DNA of 21,711 nucleotides from an uncultured Eubacteriales bacterium (lineage in GTDB: Bacteria > Bacillota > Clostridia > Oscillospirales > CAG-382), in assembly GCA_934502885.1 (NCBI GenBank), contig CAKSUT010000025.1:1-21711 (forward strand). The letters run 5' to 3'. The notes below the pieces were generated by a model. It was not told where the DNA came from. It made no database searches and saw only the letters and a list, made by a program, of their open reading frames with translations. This document shows positions 1 to 7,007 of this stretch, one piece after another (positions within the stretch are counted from its first letter, which is position 1; each line of letters begins with the position of its first letter). The position numbers and the translations under genes were made by a program.

Positions 1-285
1 ATAATTTAATGAAGAAAAACGCTTCAGCGTTTTTCGACATCAATTCTCCATTTTCCATTCTCAATTTTCAATTGAAAAACCGCCTTTCGGCGGTTTTTTA
101 CCTCAACTTGTGCGAAGCACAAACTTCACGCTTTGCTTCGCAAAGCCCCCTTCTCGCAAGCTTTGCTTGCGCTTCTCTCGTTCCGAAGGAACGACTTAAC
201 TCGTTGAAAAACGTTGAAAAAACGTTTTTCAACGTCAACTCCACTCCCAATTCTCAATTTATTTTAAAATTTGTTTACTTACCCC
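1..285. repeat. Gene-free start of window: interspersed repeat plus hairpin array
   Basis: No credible gene. Positions 14-35 and 75-98 form perfect hairpins (9- and 10-bp stems), the second followed by a T run and usable as a plus-strand terminator. Positions 37-73 and about 236-262 carry the window's interspersed repeat in the orientation reading CAATTCTCC...CTCAATTTTC. Between about 110 and 230 several short palindromes with 3-5 nt loops follow one another (for example TTGTGCGAAGCACAA and CGTTCCGAAGGAACG). A 100-codon reading frame here is built entirely from these repeats. Confidence 0.75.
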
Positions 286-314
286 TTGCATTTTGCAAAA
301 AAGTGTGGTAAAAT
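286..314 (+). promoter_or_regulatory. Promoter of tRNA-Leu
   Basis: TTGCAT at 286-291 and TAAAAT at 309-314 are separated by 17 bp. The tRNA starts 21 bp after the -10 box, as expected for a housekeeping sigma factor promoter. Confidence 0.7.
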
Positions 315-334
315 GGGAAGGTAAAATTTGATAT

Positions 335-418
335 GCGCCTGTGGCGGAATTGGTAGACGCGCCAGACTTAGGATCTGGTGTCAATGACGTGGGGGTTCAA
401 GTCCCTTCAGGCGCACCA
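335..418 (+). tRNA. tRNA-Leu, anticodon UAG
   Basis: The acceptor stem pairs GCGCCTG (335-341) with CAGGCGC (408-414), followed by discriminator A and an encoded CCA (416-418). The anticodon stem is CCAGA/TCTGG with loop CTTAGGA, giving anticodon TAG at 369-371, which reads CUN leucine codons. The long variable arm between 379 and 390 fits a class II tRNA-Leu. The T arm has the loop TTCAAGT. The gene has its own promoter upstream and terminator downstream. An 18-bp copy of its 3' end lies at 583-600. Confidence 0.97.
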
Positions 419-419
419 A

Positions 420-457
420 ATATCGCAAAGTACCGTAGGTGCTTTGCGATATTTTTT
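420..457 (+). terminator. Rho-independent terminator of tRNA-Leu
   Basis: An 11-bp perfect stem (ATATCGCAAAG at 420-430 with CTTTGCGATAT at 442-452) is followed by a run of T, immediately after the tRNA CCA end. Confidence 0.9.
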
Positions 458-582
458 ATGTTTGATGGGACTTGAACCCTAAGAGGGCAAAATGCGTTAA
501 GAAAAGCCGCCGGGGGCGGGTTTTTAGCATTTTGGTACGAGGCATTTATGCCGAGTACGCAAGACGTGCGGAGCACGGCTGT

Positions 583-600
583 GTCCCTTCAGGCGCACCA
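583..600 (+). repeat. 18-bp copy of the tRNA-Leu 3' end (possible att remnant)
   Basis: GTCCCTTCAGGCGCACCA at 583-600 is identical to 401-418, the T arm to CCA end of the tRNA. The base before it differs, and nothing upstream resembles the rest of a tRNA. A duplicated tRNA 3' end is what a tRNA-targeting integrase leaves at the far end of an element. In addition, 467-479 is the exact reverse complement of the T-arm segment 393-405. No integrase is in the window, so a past integration is only inferred. Confidence 0.6.
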
Positions 601-603
601 TAT

Positions 604-646
604 AATAACCCTAACTTTGATAAAAAGTAGGGGTTATTGTTTTTTT
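604..646 (+). terminator. Hairpin with T run
   Basis: AATAACCC (604-611) pairs with GGGTTATT (631-638), followed by about seven T. The loop begins TAACTTTG, as does the terminator at 12930-12965, so the two appear related. It lies between the tRNA 3'-end copy and the truncated surface-protein gene. Confidence 0.7.
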
Positions 647-685
647 GGCTTAAAATAAGGCTTTTCGACACTTTTGTAATAATAA

Positions 686-2692
686 CAAACCTATAACGCA
701 GTCGGTGCAGTCAACAGCGAAACTGCGAACTTTATCGGCGCACTGAGCAGAGAACCCGGTGAAAATGCCGGCACCTATGCCATTACACAGGGCACTCTGG
801 CTCCGGCAGACAAAGGCACCTTCAAGGCAAGCAACTATACACTGGTGTTCAGCGAGGATATGGTGAATTTCACCATCAGCCCGAAACCGCTGACAGCCGA
901 CATGGTTGCAGCGATCACCGATCAGACCTACACCGGCAGTGCCATCACACCGACCGTTGCAGTGAAATACGGCGAGATCAAGCTGACGGCGGACGCGGAT
1001 TACACCGTTTCCTACGAGAGCAACACCAACGCCGGTACCGCAACGGCGAAGATCACCGGCAAGGGCAACTACACCGATGAGGTAAGCAAGATCTTCACCA
1101 TCAATCCGAAACCGCTGACAGCCGACATGGTTGCAGCGATCACCGATCAGACCTACACCGGCAACGCAATCACGCCGGAGCCGGAGGTCAAGTACGGCGA
1201 AATTAAGCTGGAGAAGGACGCGGACTACACCGTTTCCTACGAGAGCAACACCGCTGTCGGTACTGCGGCTGTCACCGTTACAGCTGTGGCAGGCGGCAAC
1301 TACACCGGCAGTGCTACCGCAAGCTTCACCATCGGCAGGGCTGACCAGACACTCGGAAAGACCGATATGACCGCCACTTACGGCGAAACCTTCGAAGTTA
1401 CACCCATCACCGGGGCGCAGGGAGAGGTGATTTACGCAGTCAAGTCCGGCAGCGAGTCGCTGCTCACCAAGGGCGAGGACGGTAAGTTTACCGCCAAGAG
1501 CGGCACCGGTACAGCGTATATCACAGCGACCGCAACTCAGACAGCCAACTATAAGAAGATGTCCATCGACATTCCGGTTGAGCTGAGCAAGGCACATCTG
1601 ACCGCTAAGGCGGATGACAAATCCATGTACAGGAACGGCACCGTACCTGCGGTTCTGACCGTTTCTTACACCGGCTTTGTAAACGGCGACACCAAGGACA
1701 AGGTCGTTGATAAGGATGCAACGGCATCTATTGCGGCAGAGGTGGACGGCAAGACAACCGGTACATTTGCCATCACGACCAATACGGATACAAAACTGAA
1801 GTCCGGTATGGAGGACAATTACACAGTTGCTGTTCAGAACGGCACGCTGACAATTTCCAGACGTCCCTCCGGCGACGGCTCCGGCGGCGGCGGTTTCAGC
1901 CACCAGACCACCTATCCGGTCACAGCGCCTGACAAGACCGATAACGGCTCGGTTTCTGTCAACCCGAAGAGCGCCAAGCAGGGTGACACCGTAACCATCA
2001 CCGTCACCCCGGATAAGGGCTATATACCGGAAACCATTACCGTTACCGACAAGGACGGCAAGAAACTGACGGTTACCAAGAAGAGCACACCCGGTATACC
2101 TTTGTGATGCCTGCCGGCAAGGTGAAGGTCAAGGTCACCTTCATGGACGACAACACCATGCTCAATTACTTTGTGGATGTCAAGGCGGCGGATTGCTACT
2201 ATGACGCAGTTTTGTGGGCGGCACAGAATGGCATCACCAGCGGCACAGACGCTGTGCACTTCAGCCCGAACGCTCCCTGCACCCGCAGTCAGATCGTCAC
2301 CTTCCTGTGGCGTGCGGCCGGTTCTCCCGAACCCAAGAGCATGGACAGCTTCACGGATGTTTCCGGCAACAGCTACTATGCCAAGGCAGTTGCGTGGGCT
2401 GTGGAGAACGGCATCACCGGCGGTACCGGCAACGGCAAGTTCAGCCCGAACGCCACCTGCACTCGTGAACAGGCGGTAGCCTTCCTGTATCGTGCGGCAG
2501 GTTCCCCCCGCCGTCAGCGGCGGCAGCGCATTCAGCGATGTAGCGGCGAACGCTTACTATGCAAACGCAGTTGCGTGGGCAGAGCAGAACGAGATCACCG
2601 GCGGTATCGGCGGCGGCCTGTTCGGCTCCGGCAACGACTGCACAAGAGCGCAGATCGTGACCTTACTCTACCGCAGCAGCCAAGCAAAGTAA
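686..2692 (+). pseudogene. Truncated, frameshifted surface protein with Ig-like repeats and three SLH modules
   Basis: The frame opens after a stop at 683-685 with no start codon or ribosome binding site, and translates directly into the interior of an MBG-like repeat (NAGTYAITQGTL), so the 5' end is missing. Two near-identical Ig-like repeats follow (PKPLTADMVAAITDQTYTG), then further beta-rich repeats and a Gly/Ser linker near 1870-1900. After that come three S-layer homology modules of the form YY-AV-WA--GIT-G with CTR-Q motifs, which normally bind wall polymer. The frame is lost near 2087-2095 (YTFVMPA resumes at 2095 in another frame) and returns at a six-C run, 2504-2509, where five C would keep frame. 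With both corrected, the protein runs to the stop at 2690-2692. Leucine is mostly CTG and threonine ACC, unlike nearby genes, which suggests transfer. It is probably a dead fragment; assembly error in homopolymers is the alternative. Confidence 0.8.
881..1163 (+). repeat. 58-bp exact internal repeat in the Ig-like region
   Basis: Positions 881-938 and 1106-1163 are identical by eye and 225 bp apart, encoding the start of successive Ig-like modules. This is one module length, so unequal recombination here would add or remove whole modules. Confidence 0.85.
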
Positions 2693-2732
2693 AAGCGCAG
2701 GATTGTAAGGAATCATCCGGCGCAATAAACCA

Positions 2733-2771
2733 AAACCGTCGGCAGTACAAACCATGTGCTGCCGACGGTTT
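2733..2771 (+). terminator. Terminator-like hairpin after the surface-protein remnant
   Basis: A perfect 13-bp stem (AAACCGTCGGCAG at 2733-2745, complement at 2759-2771) with a 13-nt loop lies 41 bp after the last stop codon. The T tract is short. It probably belongs to the original surface-protein gene. Confidence 0.75.
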
Positions 2772-2864
2772 CTTGGGGGCATACTTTTTCATAATCTCCC
2801 GCACAGTTTAACGATTTATCTGTGGGGTGTGGTAAAACCTCCGAATATCGATATTAAACGCAAA

Positions 2865-2902
2865 AATGCCGCCTAACCGTCCGACATTGGTTAAGCGGCA
2901 TT
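2865..2902. terminator. Second hairpin, possibly bidirectional terminator
   Basis: AATGCCGCCTAACC (2865-2878) pairs with GGTTAAGCGGCATT (2889-2902), 13 of 14 positions, loop of 10. An A run precedes the stem, which could serve as a U run on the minus strand. From 2903 to 3070 I see no gene; a 93-codon frame spanning 2866-3147 runs into the tandem repeat and lacks a ribosome binding site. Confidence 0.5.
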
Positions 2903-3070
2903 CAGTGTCAGCCGTATTATACCGGATTTTAACGAGAACTTCAATAGACAAAATGACAAAATTTCAATTGATAAAAAACGGTATCATGCGCGATTTGCAG
3001 ACATTTGAACGCCTTGACCACAATCTGAGTAGGTTGCATGAATATATGCCCGTCAAACCGCCGCCCTACA

Positions 3071-3142
3071 AGGCGACGCAACAGAGTTGCTTTCAGGCGA
3101 CGCAACAAAGTTGCTTTCAGGCGACGCAACAAAGTTGCTTTC
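3071..3142. repeat. Three tandem 24-bp units
   Basis: Units at 3071-3094, 3095-3118 and 3119-3142 (AGGCGACGCAACAAAGTTGC plus TTTC) are identical except for one base in the first. Each contains the small palindrome GCAACAAAGTTGC. Nearly two units recur at 7095-7140, also at the left side of a related element. There are no spacers, so this is not CRISPR. Confidence 0.9.
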
Positions 3143-3738
3143 GCTAAAGAACGCGGTATATGTCCTTTTCTTGAAAGAAAAGGACCAAAAGAACTTTGTC
3201 GATTTCAAAGCTATCGCTTTGAAATGAAGGGATTTTGGTGTAATTTGAAGAAAGTACCGCGTTCGGTGCGCATATATGCGCGCCATATATTCAAGTCGCC
3301 GAACGAGATAAGGCAGATTCATCTTATCGAAGAAAGTACGAAAGTCGGCGACCATATATTCAAGTCGCCGACTTAGATTTACTTCGTATCAAACTCTGTG
3401 GGGACTAAATTTTCTGCGCTCGTCCGTTTACGCAATTTTGCGAGACTTACGCCACCGCAAAATTCCGCAAACGGTGTTGCCCGAATTACAGTTCCCATAG
3501 AGTCTGATGTCAAAAAAATCACGACCCGACGCTTGAATATATGGCGTCGGGTCGCCGTACTGTATTCGGTTAGATGAGTCTTTCCTCACTTCACGACGGA
3601 GTCGTCGACGACGTCGTGCGGCAGTATCTTCAAATTACAATGTAATCTGTCCCATGCAAAACGGAGTTTTGCGTTTTAAAGTCTTTTGGTTCTTTTCTTC
3701 AGAAAAGAACACCCTCGTAACCCTCGCCCGTCGGAGAC
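3071..3738. repeat. Multi-hairpin repeat element, copy A1
   Basis: Left to right: the 24-bp tandem units; a near-perfect hairpin at 3162-3185 with an 11-bp stem; a 9-bp hairpin at 3202-3225; hairpins at 3261-3304 and 3342-3374 whose loops contain CCATATATTCAAG; a 19-position stem (17 paired) between 3424-3442 and 3456-3474; an 11-bp stem at 3522-3532/3544-3554 whose loop region carries the reverse complement of that motif; GCAAAACGGAGTTTTGC; and a final 10-bp hairpin at about 3690-3712. Positions 3460-3738 match 7269-7547 with no mismatch that I found. The element ends one base before the stop codon of the minus-strand trehalase-like gene. It contains no credible reading frame. Confidence 0.85.
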
Positions 3739-3739
3739 A

Positions 3740-4960
3740 TCAACCATTCAAGAAATTATCGAGAGCGAGGTAGACGCCGGCGCTCCAGCCCATCATCTGC
3801 GGCATTTCGTACTCGTTCTTTACAGTGATACTGCCGTCGGCGACGTTGTACTTCTCCCAAATGCCGCCGGTCTTTTCGAGGTTTTCGTCAACAAGGCGCA
3901 GATACTTCGCCGCTATGCGTTCGGCGTCGGCACGGAAACCGTACTTCGCAAGCCCGAAAACCACCATGTACTGCAAGCACGCCCAGCCGTTCGGCGCGTC
4001 CCACTGATAATCCCCCGGCACTCCGTGGTTCGGCGCACAGGAGTAAATTCCGCACCCAGCCTCAAGGCGACCCAAAGCGCCTGCGGCAGCCTCAGCTTCG
4101 GTTTTATCGGCAGCTCCGGCAAACAGCGGATAGTACGACGCCGCAGAGAATACCGGACTTAATTTTCCCTCTTTGAGATTGCAGTCGAGAAAAAGTCCGT
4201 CGGCGTTCTTCATGTGCTTTCTCATCAGCGCACGCCGGTTCTCCGCTCTCGTTTTCCACACCTCGCCGCCGTCCCGCTCAAGCTCTTCGGCAAAATACGC
4301 CATGTTCGTCTCCAAAAGATAGAGCAGTGAGTTTAAGTCAACCTGCGCATAGTCGTACATCGCAAATTCACACCTCGGATTGCAGTCCCAGCCGCTCTCG
4401 CACATCGCAAGGTAGTGTCTTGTCATGTCGCGCGGCGTCATGTCGCGCTTCGCCATGCCCTCGGTGTAACCGACCCTCGATTTGAACTGTTCGGAGTACC
4501 GCTCAATGTCGCCGTCGGCAAACGCCGCACCGTAAGACGCAAGTCCCTCCTTGCCCGTGCGCTTCTCCGTCCAGAATGCATACTCCTTTTCGAGAGCCGA
4601 GTACGCTCCGCAGAGCCAGACTTTGTCGCCGAGCTTTTCGTATACCTCACGCACCATCTGCGACAGAAAAGGCGGCTGTGAGCGACCGAGATAATACGTG
4701 CGGTTGCCGTTCGGCATATACCCGAAACGGTTCACCATGTAAAGCATATTGTCAACGTTGTACTTCGCCTGCAATTCAAGACCCGAAATGAGAAGTCCGA
4801 CGTTCGTGAAATACGTGTCCCAGTAGTACATCTCGTCGAAATGACCGACAGCCGGCACCGTGTACGGATACGGAAGCCCCAGAAGAGTCCCGTCGTCCTT
4901 CGTGTTCCTCTTTACGCAGTCCGCCCAGCGAGCCGCTATGTAGCTTTTTGTGTTGTTCAT
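3740..4960 (-). CDS. GH37 trehalase-like glycoside hydrolase
   Basis: 406 aa. The GH37 signatures are present: residues 36-49 (PAVGHFDEMYYWDT) match signature 1 and QWDAPNGW at 319-326 matches signature 2. ESGWDCNPR at 188-196 corresponds to the ESGWD segment holding the catalytic acid Asp, and NEYEMPQMMGW at 382-392 to the segment with the catalytic Glu. Family enzymes split trehalose into two glucoses. The protein is shorter than E. coli TreA and has no signal peptide from this start, so it is probably cytoplasmic; another alpha-glucoside could be the substrate. The start is ATG 4960-4958, preceded by GGAGG at 7 bp. A further upstream in-frame ATG at 5056 has no such site. The gene stands alone, and its stop codon touches repeat copy A1. 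Family is confident, exact substrate is not. Confidence 0.88.
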   Translation of the reverse strand: MNNTKSYIAARWADCVKRNTKDDGTLLGLPYPYTVPAVGHFDEMYYWDTYFTNVGLLISGLELQAKYNVDNMLYMVNRFGYMPNGNRTYYLGRSQPPFLSQMVREVYEKLGDKVWLCGAYSALEKEYAFWTEKRTGKEGLASYGAAFADGDIERYSEQFKSRVGYTEGMAKRDMTPRDMTRHYLAMCESGWDCNPRCEFAMYDYAQVDLNSLLYLLETNMAYFAEELERDGGEVWKTRAENRRALMRKHMKNADGLFLDCNLKEGKLSPVFSAASYYPLFAGAADKTEAEAAAGALGRLEAGCGIYSCAPNHGVPGDYQWDAPNGWACLQYMVVFGLAKYGFRADAERIAAKYLRLVDENLEKTGGIWEKYNVADGSITVKNEYEMPQMMGWSAGVYLALDNFLNG

Positions 4961-5062
4961 GTTTTTACCTCCGGCAGATATGTAAATTTGTAAATTATCG
5001 TAAGCGATGGTTGGGGAAAATAAAGTGAATTGTGAAAAAGTCGAAAATATCCGCAAAGCCTG

Positions 5063-5091
5063 TTGACAAATTCGGCCTAACGTGTTATAAC
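5063..5091 (+). promoter_or_regulatory. Strong promoter upstream of the inverted-repeat element and small-protein cluster
   Basis: A consensus TTGACA (5063-5068), 17-bp spacer and TATAAC (5086-5091). Transcription would run through 5146-5419 and into the genes from 5428. Confidence 0.75.
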
Positions 5092-5145
5092 ATTGTTGTA
5101 ATTAAAGTTCACCGCTGCGTAAGCACTGCAAAATTTTTAAGGGGT

Positions 5146-5419
5146 AGCCGAAAAAAAGCAGTCCGAACCCGATTTTGAGAGGCTGATTTCCGCCTGCACT
5201 GCGTTGAAAACCTTGTTAATACATAAAGTATTGTCGCAGTTTTCGCCTTGTGCAAACAAAAATCGGCTCTCTCAAAATTCTTCGACCCATAAAGAGCAGA
5301 ATTTCGAGCAGATTTTGGTGCGGAGGATGAAGGAATGCTTTACGCCTTCCGAAGACAACAAGCCGAAAGATGCCGAAATTATGCCTTTTCGGGCGAGTCC
5401 GGACTGCTTTTTTTCGGCT
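5146..5419. mobile_element. 274-bp element with 20-bp perfect terminal inverted repeats (MITE-like or structured leader)
   Basis: Positions 5146-5165 (AGCCGAAAAAAAGCAGTCCG) and 5400-5419 are perfect inverted repeats. Nested inside, 5170-5188 is largely complementary to about 5260-5280 (ATTTTGAGAG with CTCTCAAAAT), and there are smaller hairpins such as AATAC/GTATT and GAAGG/CCTTC. The interior has no gene; a 75-codon frame lacks a ribosome binding site. The right end lies 8 bp before ATG 5428, where a ribosome binding site would be expected and none is visible. It could be a non-autonomous insertion that replaced the native leader, or a structured 5' UTR whose 7-T right arm acts as a conditional terminator. 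I see no clear target-site duplication. Confidence 0.6.
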
Positions 5420-5427
5420 AACCGTAA

Positions 5428-5721
5428 ATGAAAGGGAGTACTTTGGCAGAGTTCATTGACGACTTAATTACGATGGGCGGTCCGGAAAAAGAATTTGAGT
5501 ACAACGGCAAAAGGTATTTCATGGAATCTCAGCCGTATGAAAAAGATCCGTCGCTTGTGGAATTTGTTATATTTGAATGCTTCGGTGACGAAAACTACAT
5601 TTTCAGATGCCACGGAAAAAACAACGCCGAATGCGTCGAGCAATTTGAAAAGGCTCGCATTTTCGACGGTAAAACCATTTACGAAGCGGAAAAAGATATT
5701 ACCTTTTGTTCGGATAAATAA
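5428..5721 (+). CDS. Small unrecognised protein, paralogue 1
   Basis: 97 aa, function unknown. It aligns end to end with the next gene: both begin MKG-T--EF, share GGPEKEF with RYF-E near residues 17-33, and share ECVEQF-KARIFDGKTI and YEAEKDIT near the C-terminus, while the centre (about 34-65) differs. It has no signal peptide or membrane segment and is acidic, with an alternating pattern suggesting a small alpha/beta fold. ATG 5428 is chosen because it aligns with the paralogue's start, although no Shine-Dalgarno site precedes it; TTG at 5443 with a GGGAG upstream is an alternative. It appears first in a three-gene set driven from 5063. A small immunity- or antitoxin-like role is possible but unsupported by any motif I know. 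Confidence 0.7.
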   Translation: MKGSTLAEFIDDLITMGGPEKEFEYNGKRYFMESQPYEKDPSLVEFVIFECFGDENYIFRCHGKNNAECVEQFEKARIFDGKTIYEAEKDITFCSDK

Positions 5722-5746
5722 TGAAACAGTGCGAGGTGCAGAGCTT

Positions 5747-6034
5747 ATGAAAGGAAATACCTTTGAAGAATTTATGAGCGACATTTTGGCTTGCGGCGGT
5801 CCGGAAAAAGAGTTTACTTTTCACGGGACGAGATATTTTCTCGAAGCAACGTATCACAAAGACAAGGAACTGATAGAGCTGTACGTCTTTGAAGTGAATG
5901 AAACCGACACGCCGGTATACAGCTTTTGGGGTAAGGATCTGCGCGAATGCGTCGAACAATTCGGAAAGGCGCGCATTTTCGACGGTAAAACCATCTACGA
6001 AGCAGAAAAAGACATAACCGTCCTGTTCGGATAA
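5747..6034 (+). CDS. Small unrecognised protein, paralogue 2
   Basis: 95 aa, tandem paralogue of the preceding gene, starting 25 bp after its stop. ATG 5747-5749 has GAGGTG upstream at about 9 bp and gives the same MKG-T--EF opening. The DNA encoding the last 24 residues is highly similar between the two genes, with mostly silent changes, whereas the central third has diverged in both length and residues. That is the pattern of a duplicated binder whose middle segment sets specificity, but this is inference. An upstream-extended frame exists and is rejected because its first 84 codons overlap gene 1 out of frame. Confidence 0.75.
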   Translation: MKGNTFEEFMSDILACGGPEKEFTFHGTRYFLEATYHKDKELIELYVFEVNETDTPVYSFWGKDLRECVEQFGKARIFDGKTIYEAEKDITVLFG

Positions 6035-6065
6035 GAAAACACGTTTGCCGCAAAGGAGAACCGGC

Positions 6066-6425
6066 ATGAAAAAAGCACTTCTCAATTACAAAAACCTCTC
6101 CATAAGCAAGGAAGAGCTGAAAGATATCGTCGGCGGCGATTTATATAATACCGACTGCAAAACGCCGGAAGTGATAAAAGCGTCGGATGTGATAAATGCG
6201 CTCGAAGCTTTCGGAACAGGCAAAATATCAAAGGAAAAACTTCTCGATTGGGTCAACGTCGTGTGGTTTACCGACCTTTACGAATTTTGCGAGGATGAAC
6301 TCGAATCCATAGTAAGCGTACTGCAAGTGTTGGAAACGCTGGACGAGGAAAACACAGCCCTCTCCGATAATGAACTGTCCGAAATGACCGCAGCGTTAAG
6401 GAACAACAAAGAATACAGCTCATAA
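6066..6425 (+). CDS. Small unrecognised helical protein
   Basis: 119 aa. ATG 6066 follows an AAGGAG site at 7-bp spacing, the best in this cluster, and lies 31 bp after the previous stop, so it is probably co-transcribed. The sequence is rich in Glu, Asp, Leu and Lys and appears all-helical, with heptad-like runs (ELKDIVGG, DVINALEAF, SKEKLLDWVN, ESIVSVLQVLETLDEEN). There is no signal peptide, membrane segment or Cys/His metal site. It is unrelated in sequence to the two preceding paralogues. I do not recognise a family. Its size and acidity resemble many immunity or antitoxin proteins, which is only suggestive. A hairpin terminator follows at 6448. Confidence 0.75.
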   Translation: MKKALLNYKNLSISKEELKDIVGGDLYNTDCKTPEVIKASDVINALEAFGTGKISKEKLLDWVNVVWFTDLYEFCEDELESIVSVLQVLETLDEENTALSDNELSEMTAALRNNKEYSS

Positions 6426-6447
6426 TTTCTCTCAAAACGCCGCACAC

Positions 6448-6484
6448 AGCCCTCCGAAATCACACCCGGGGGGCTTCACTTTTA
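6448..6484 (+). terminator. Terminator of the small-protein cluster
   Basis: AGCCCTCCG (6448-6456) pairs with CGGGGGGCT (6467-6475) over 9 bp with one G-U pair, then TCACTTTT. It sits 23 bp after the stop of the third small gene and abuts the 3' end of the minus-strand remnant at 6482. Confidence 0.65.
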
Positions 6485-6689
6485 CCCCTCATTCGTCTCG
6501 GTGAATATTCTGCCCTCTTCCCTTTTGAGGCGCGCGACGTAGTCGTGTTCATCGGAAAGCGGCGTTTCAAACTCCATGCCGGAAAGGAGCTTCTGACCCT
6601 CACCGCGCTTTGTTATTGCGACTCCCAGCGCGGAAAAGAACAGGCTGATTATGAACAGTGTGTACCTTTTTGTAATTTCTTTTTGTCAT
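6482..6689 (-). pseudogene. Frameshifted small membrane-protein gene
   Basis: On the minus strand a strong site (AAGGGGAG) precedes ATG 6689-6687, which encodes MTKRNYKK. The frame then breaks. One base out of phase the sequence continues as YTLFIISLFFSALGVAITKRGEGQ, one hydrophobic helix, then a polar tail ending in TETNEG and TAA at 6484-6482. Removing one G near 6663 would join them into about 68 residues. The ATG frame alone stops after 27 codons. The helix vaguely resembles the first helix of YczE-like membrane proteins. It could be a recently broken gene or a sequencing error; the function is unknown. Confidence 0.55.
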
Positions 6690-6834
6690 GTGCTTACTCC
6701 CCTTATGTGTTATTATACGGCACTTTTTGCAAGTGCGTTTTGTGATTCGACATTCCGCAGCGTTGCTCTGACGATACGCATTTTTTCATCGGCAGGCTCT
6801 GAGGAATGCTTTCTGTGAAAGACGGCGAATTTTT

Positions 6835-6865
6835 ATGCGGTCTCCTGTCGAAGACCGCATTTTTG
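6835..6865 (+). terminator. Hairpin with T run in the gene-free stretch 6690-7000
   Basis: ATGCGGTCT (6835-6843) pairs perfectly with AGACCGCAT (6852-6860), followed by TTTT. No plus-strand gene ends here. On the minus strand it lies in the predicted leader between the promoter at 6911-6939 and the broken gene starting at 6689, so it may be an attenuator-like leader hairpin or a leftover terminator. Confidence 0.6.
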
Positions 6866-6910
6866 TACTCGGGCATGATAACTCTTGCTCAAGGTGTCAC
6901 CACATTAACT

Positions 6911-6939
6911 GTTATAAACCTTAATCGTAAATATGTCAA
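6911..6939 (-). promoter_or_regulatory. Minus-strand promoter with long leader
   Basis: Read on the minus strand, TTGACA (6939-6934), 17 bp, TATAAC (6916-6911). Transcription would run toward the broken membrane gene with a leader of about 215 nt that includes the 6835-6860 hairpin. I tested the leader by eye for common riboswitch core motifs and recognised none. Confidence 0.65.
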
Positions 6940-7007
6940 CTATAATAAACGCGCAATTGTTAACAGGCTTTACGCATAAGGGCGGAGGGTCTGCGGAGTA
7001 CGGGAGT

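Noticed and set aside
650..1903. Long minus-strand reading frame (417 codons)
   Set aside because: It is the antisense of the Ig-like repeat gene; the plus strand gives recognisable repeats, and the minus protein is low-complexity Cys/Arg/Gly-rich with no known pattern.
3071..3142. Possible CRISPR array
   Set aside because: The 24-bp units are directly adjacent with no unique spacers and no cas genes nearby.
2866..3147. 93-codon plus-strand frame (MTKFQLIKNGIMRD...)
   Set aside because: No ribosome binding site, and the C-terminus is the translated 24-bp tandem repeat; its middle part is not recognisable.
5204..5431. 75-codon frame inside the inverted-repeat element
   Set aside because: No ribosome binding site; it overlaps nested hairpins and ends at the next gene's start.
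6690..6934. Known riboswitch, 6S RNA or SRP RNA in the long leader
   Set aside because: No diagnostic core sequence of the common classes could be matched by eye.
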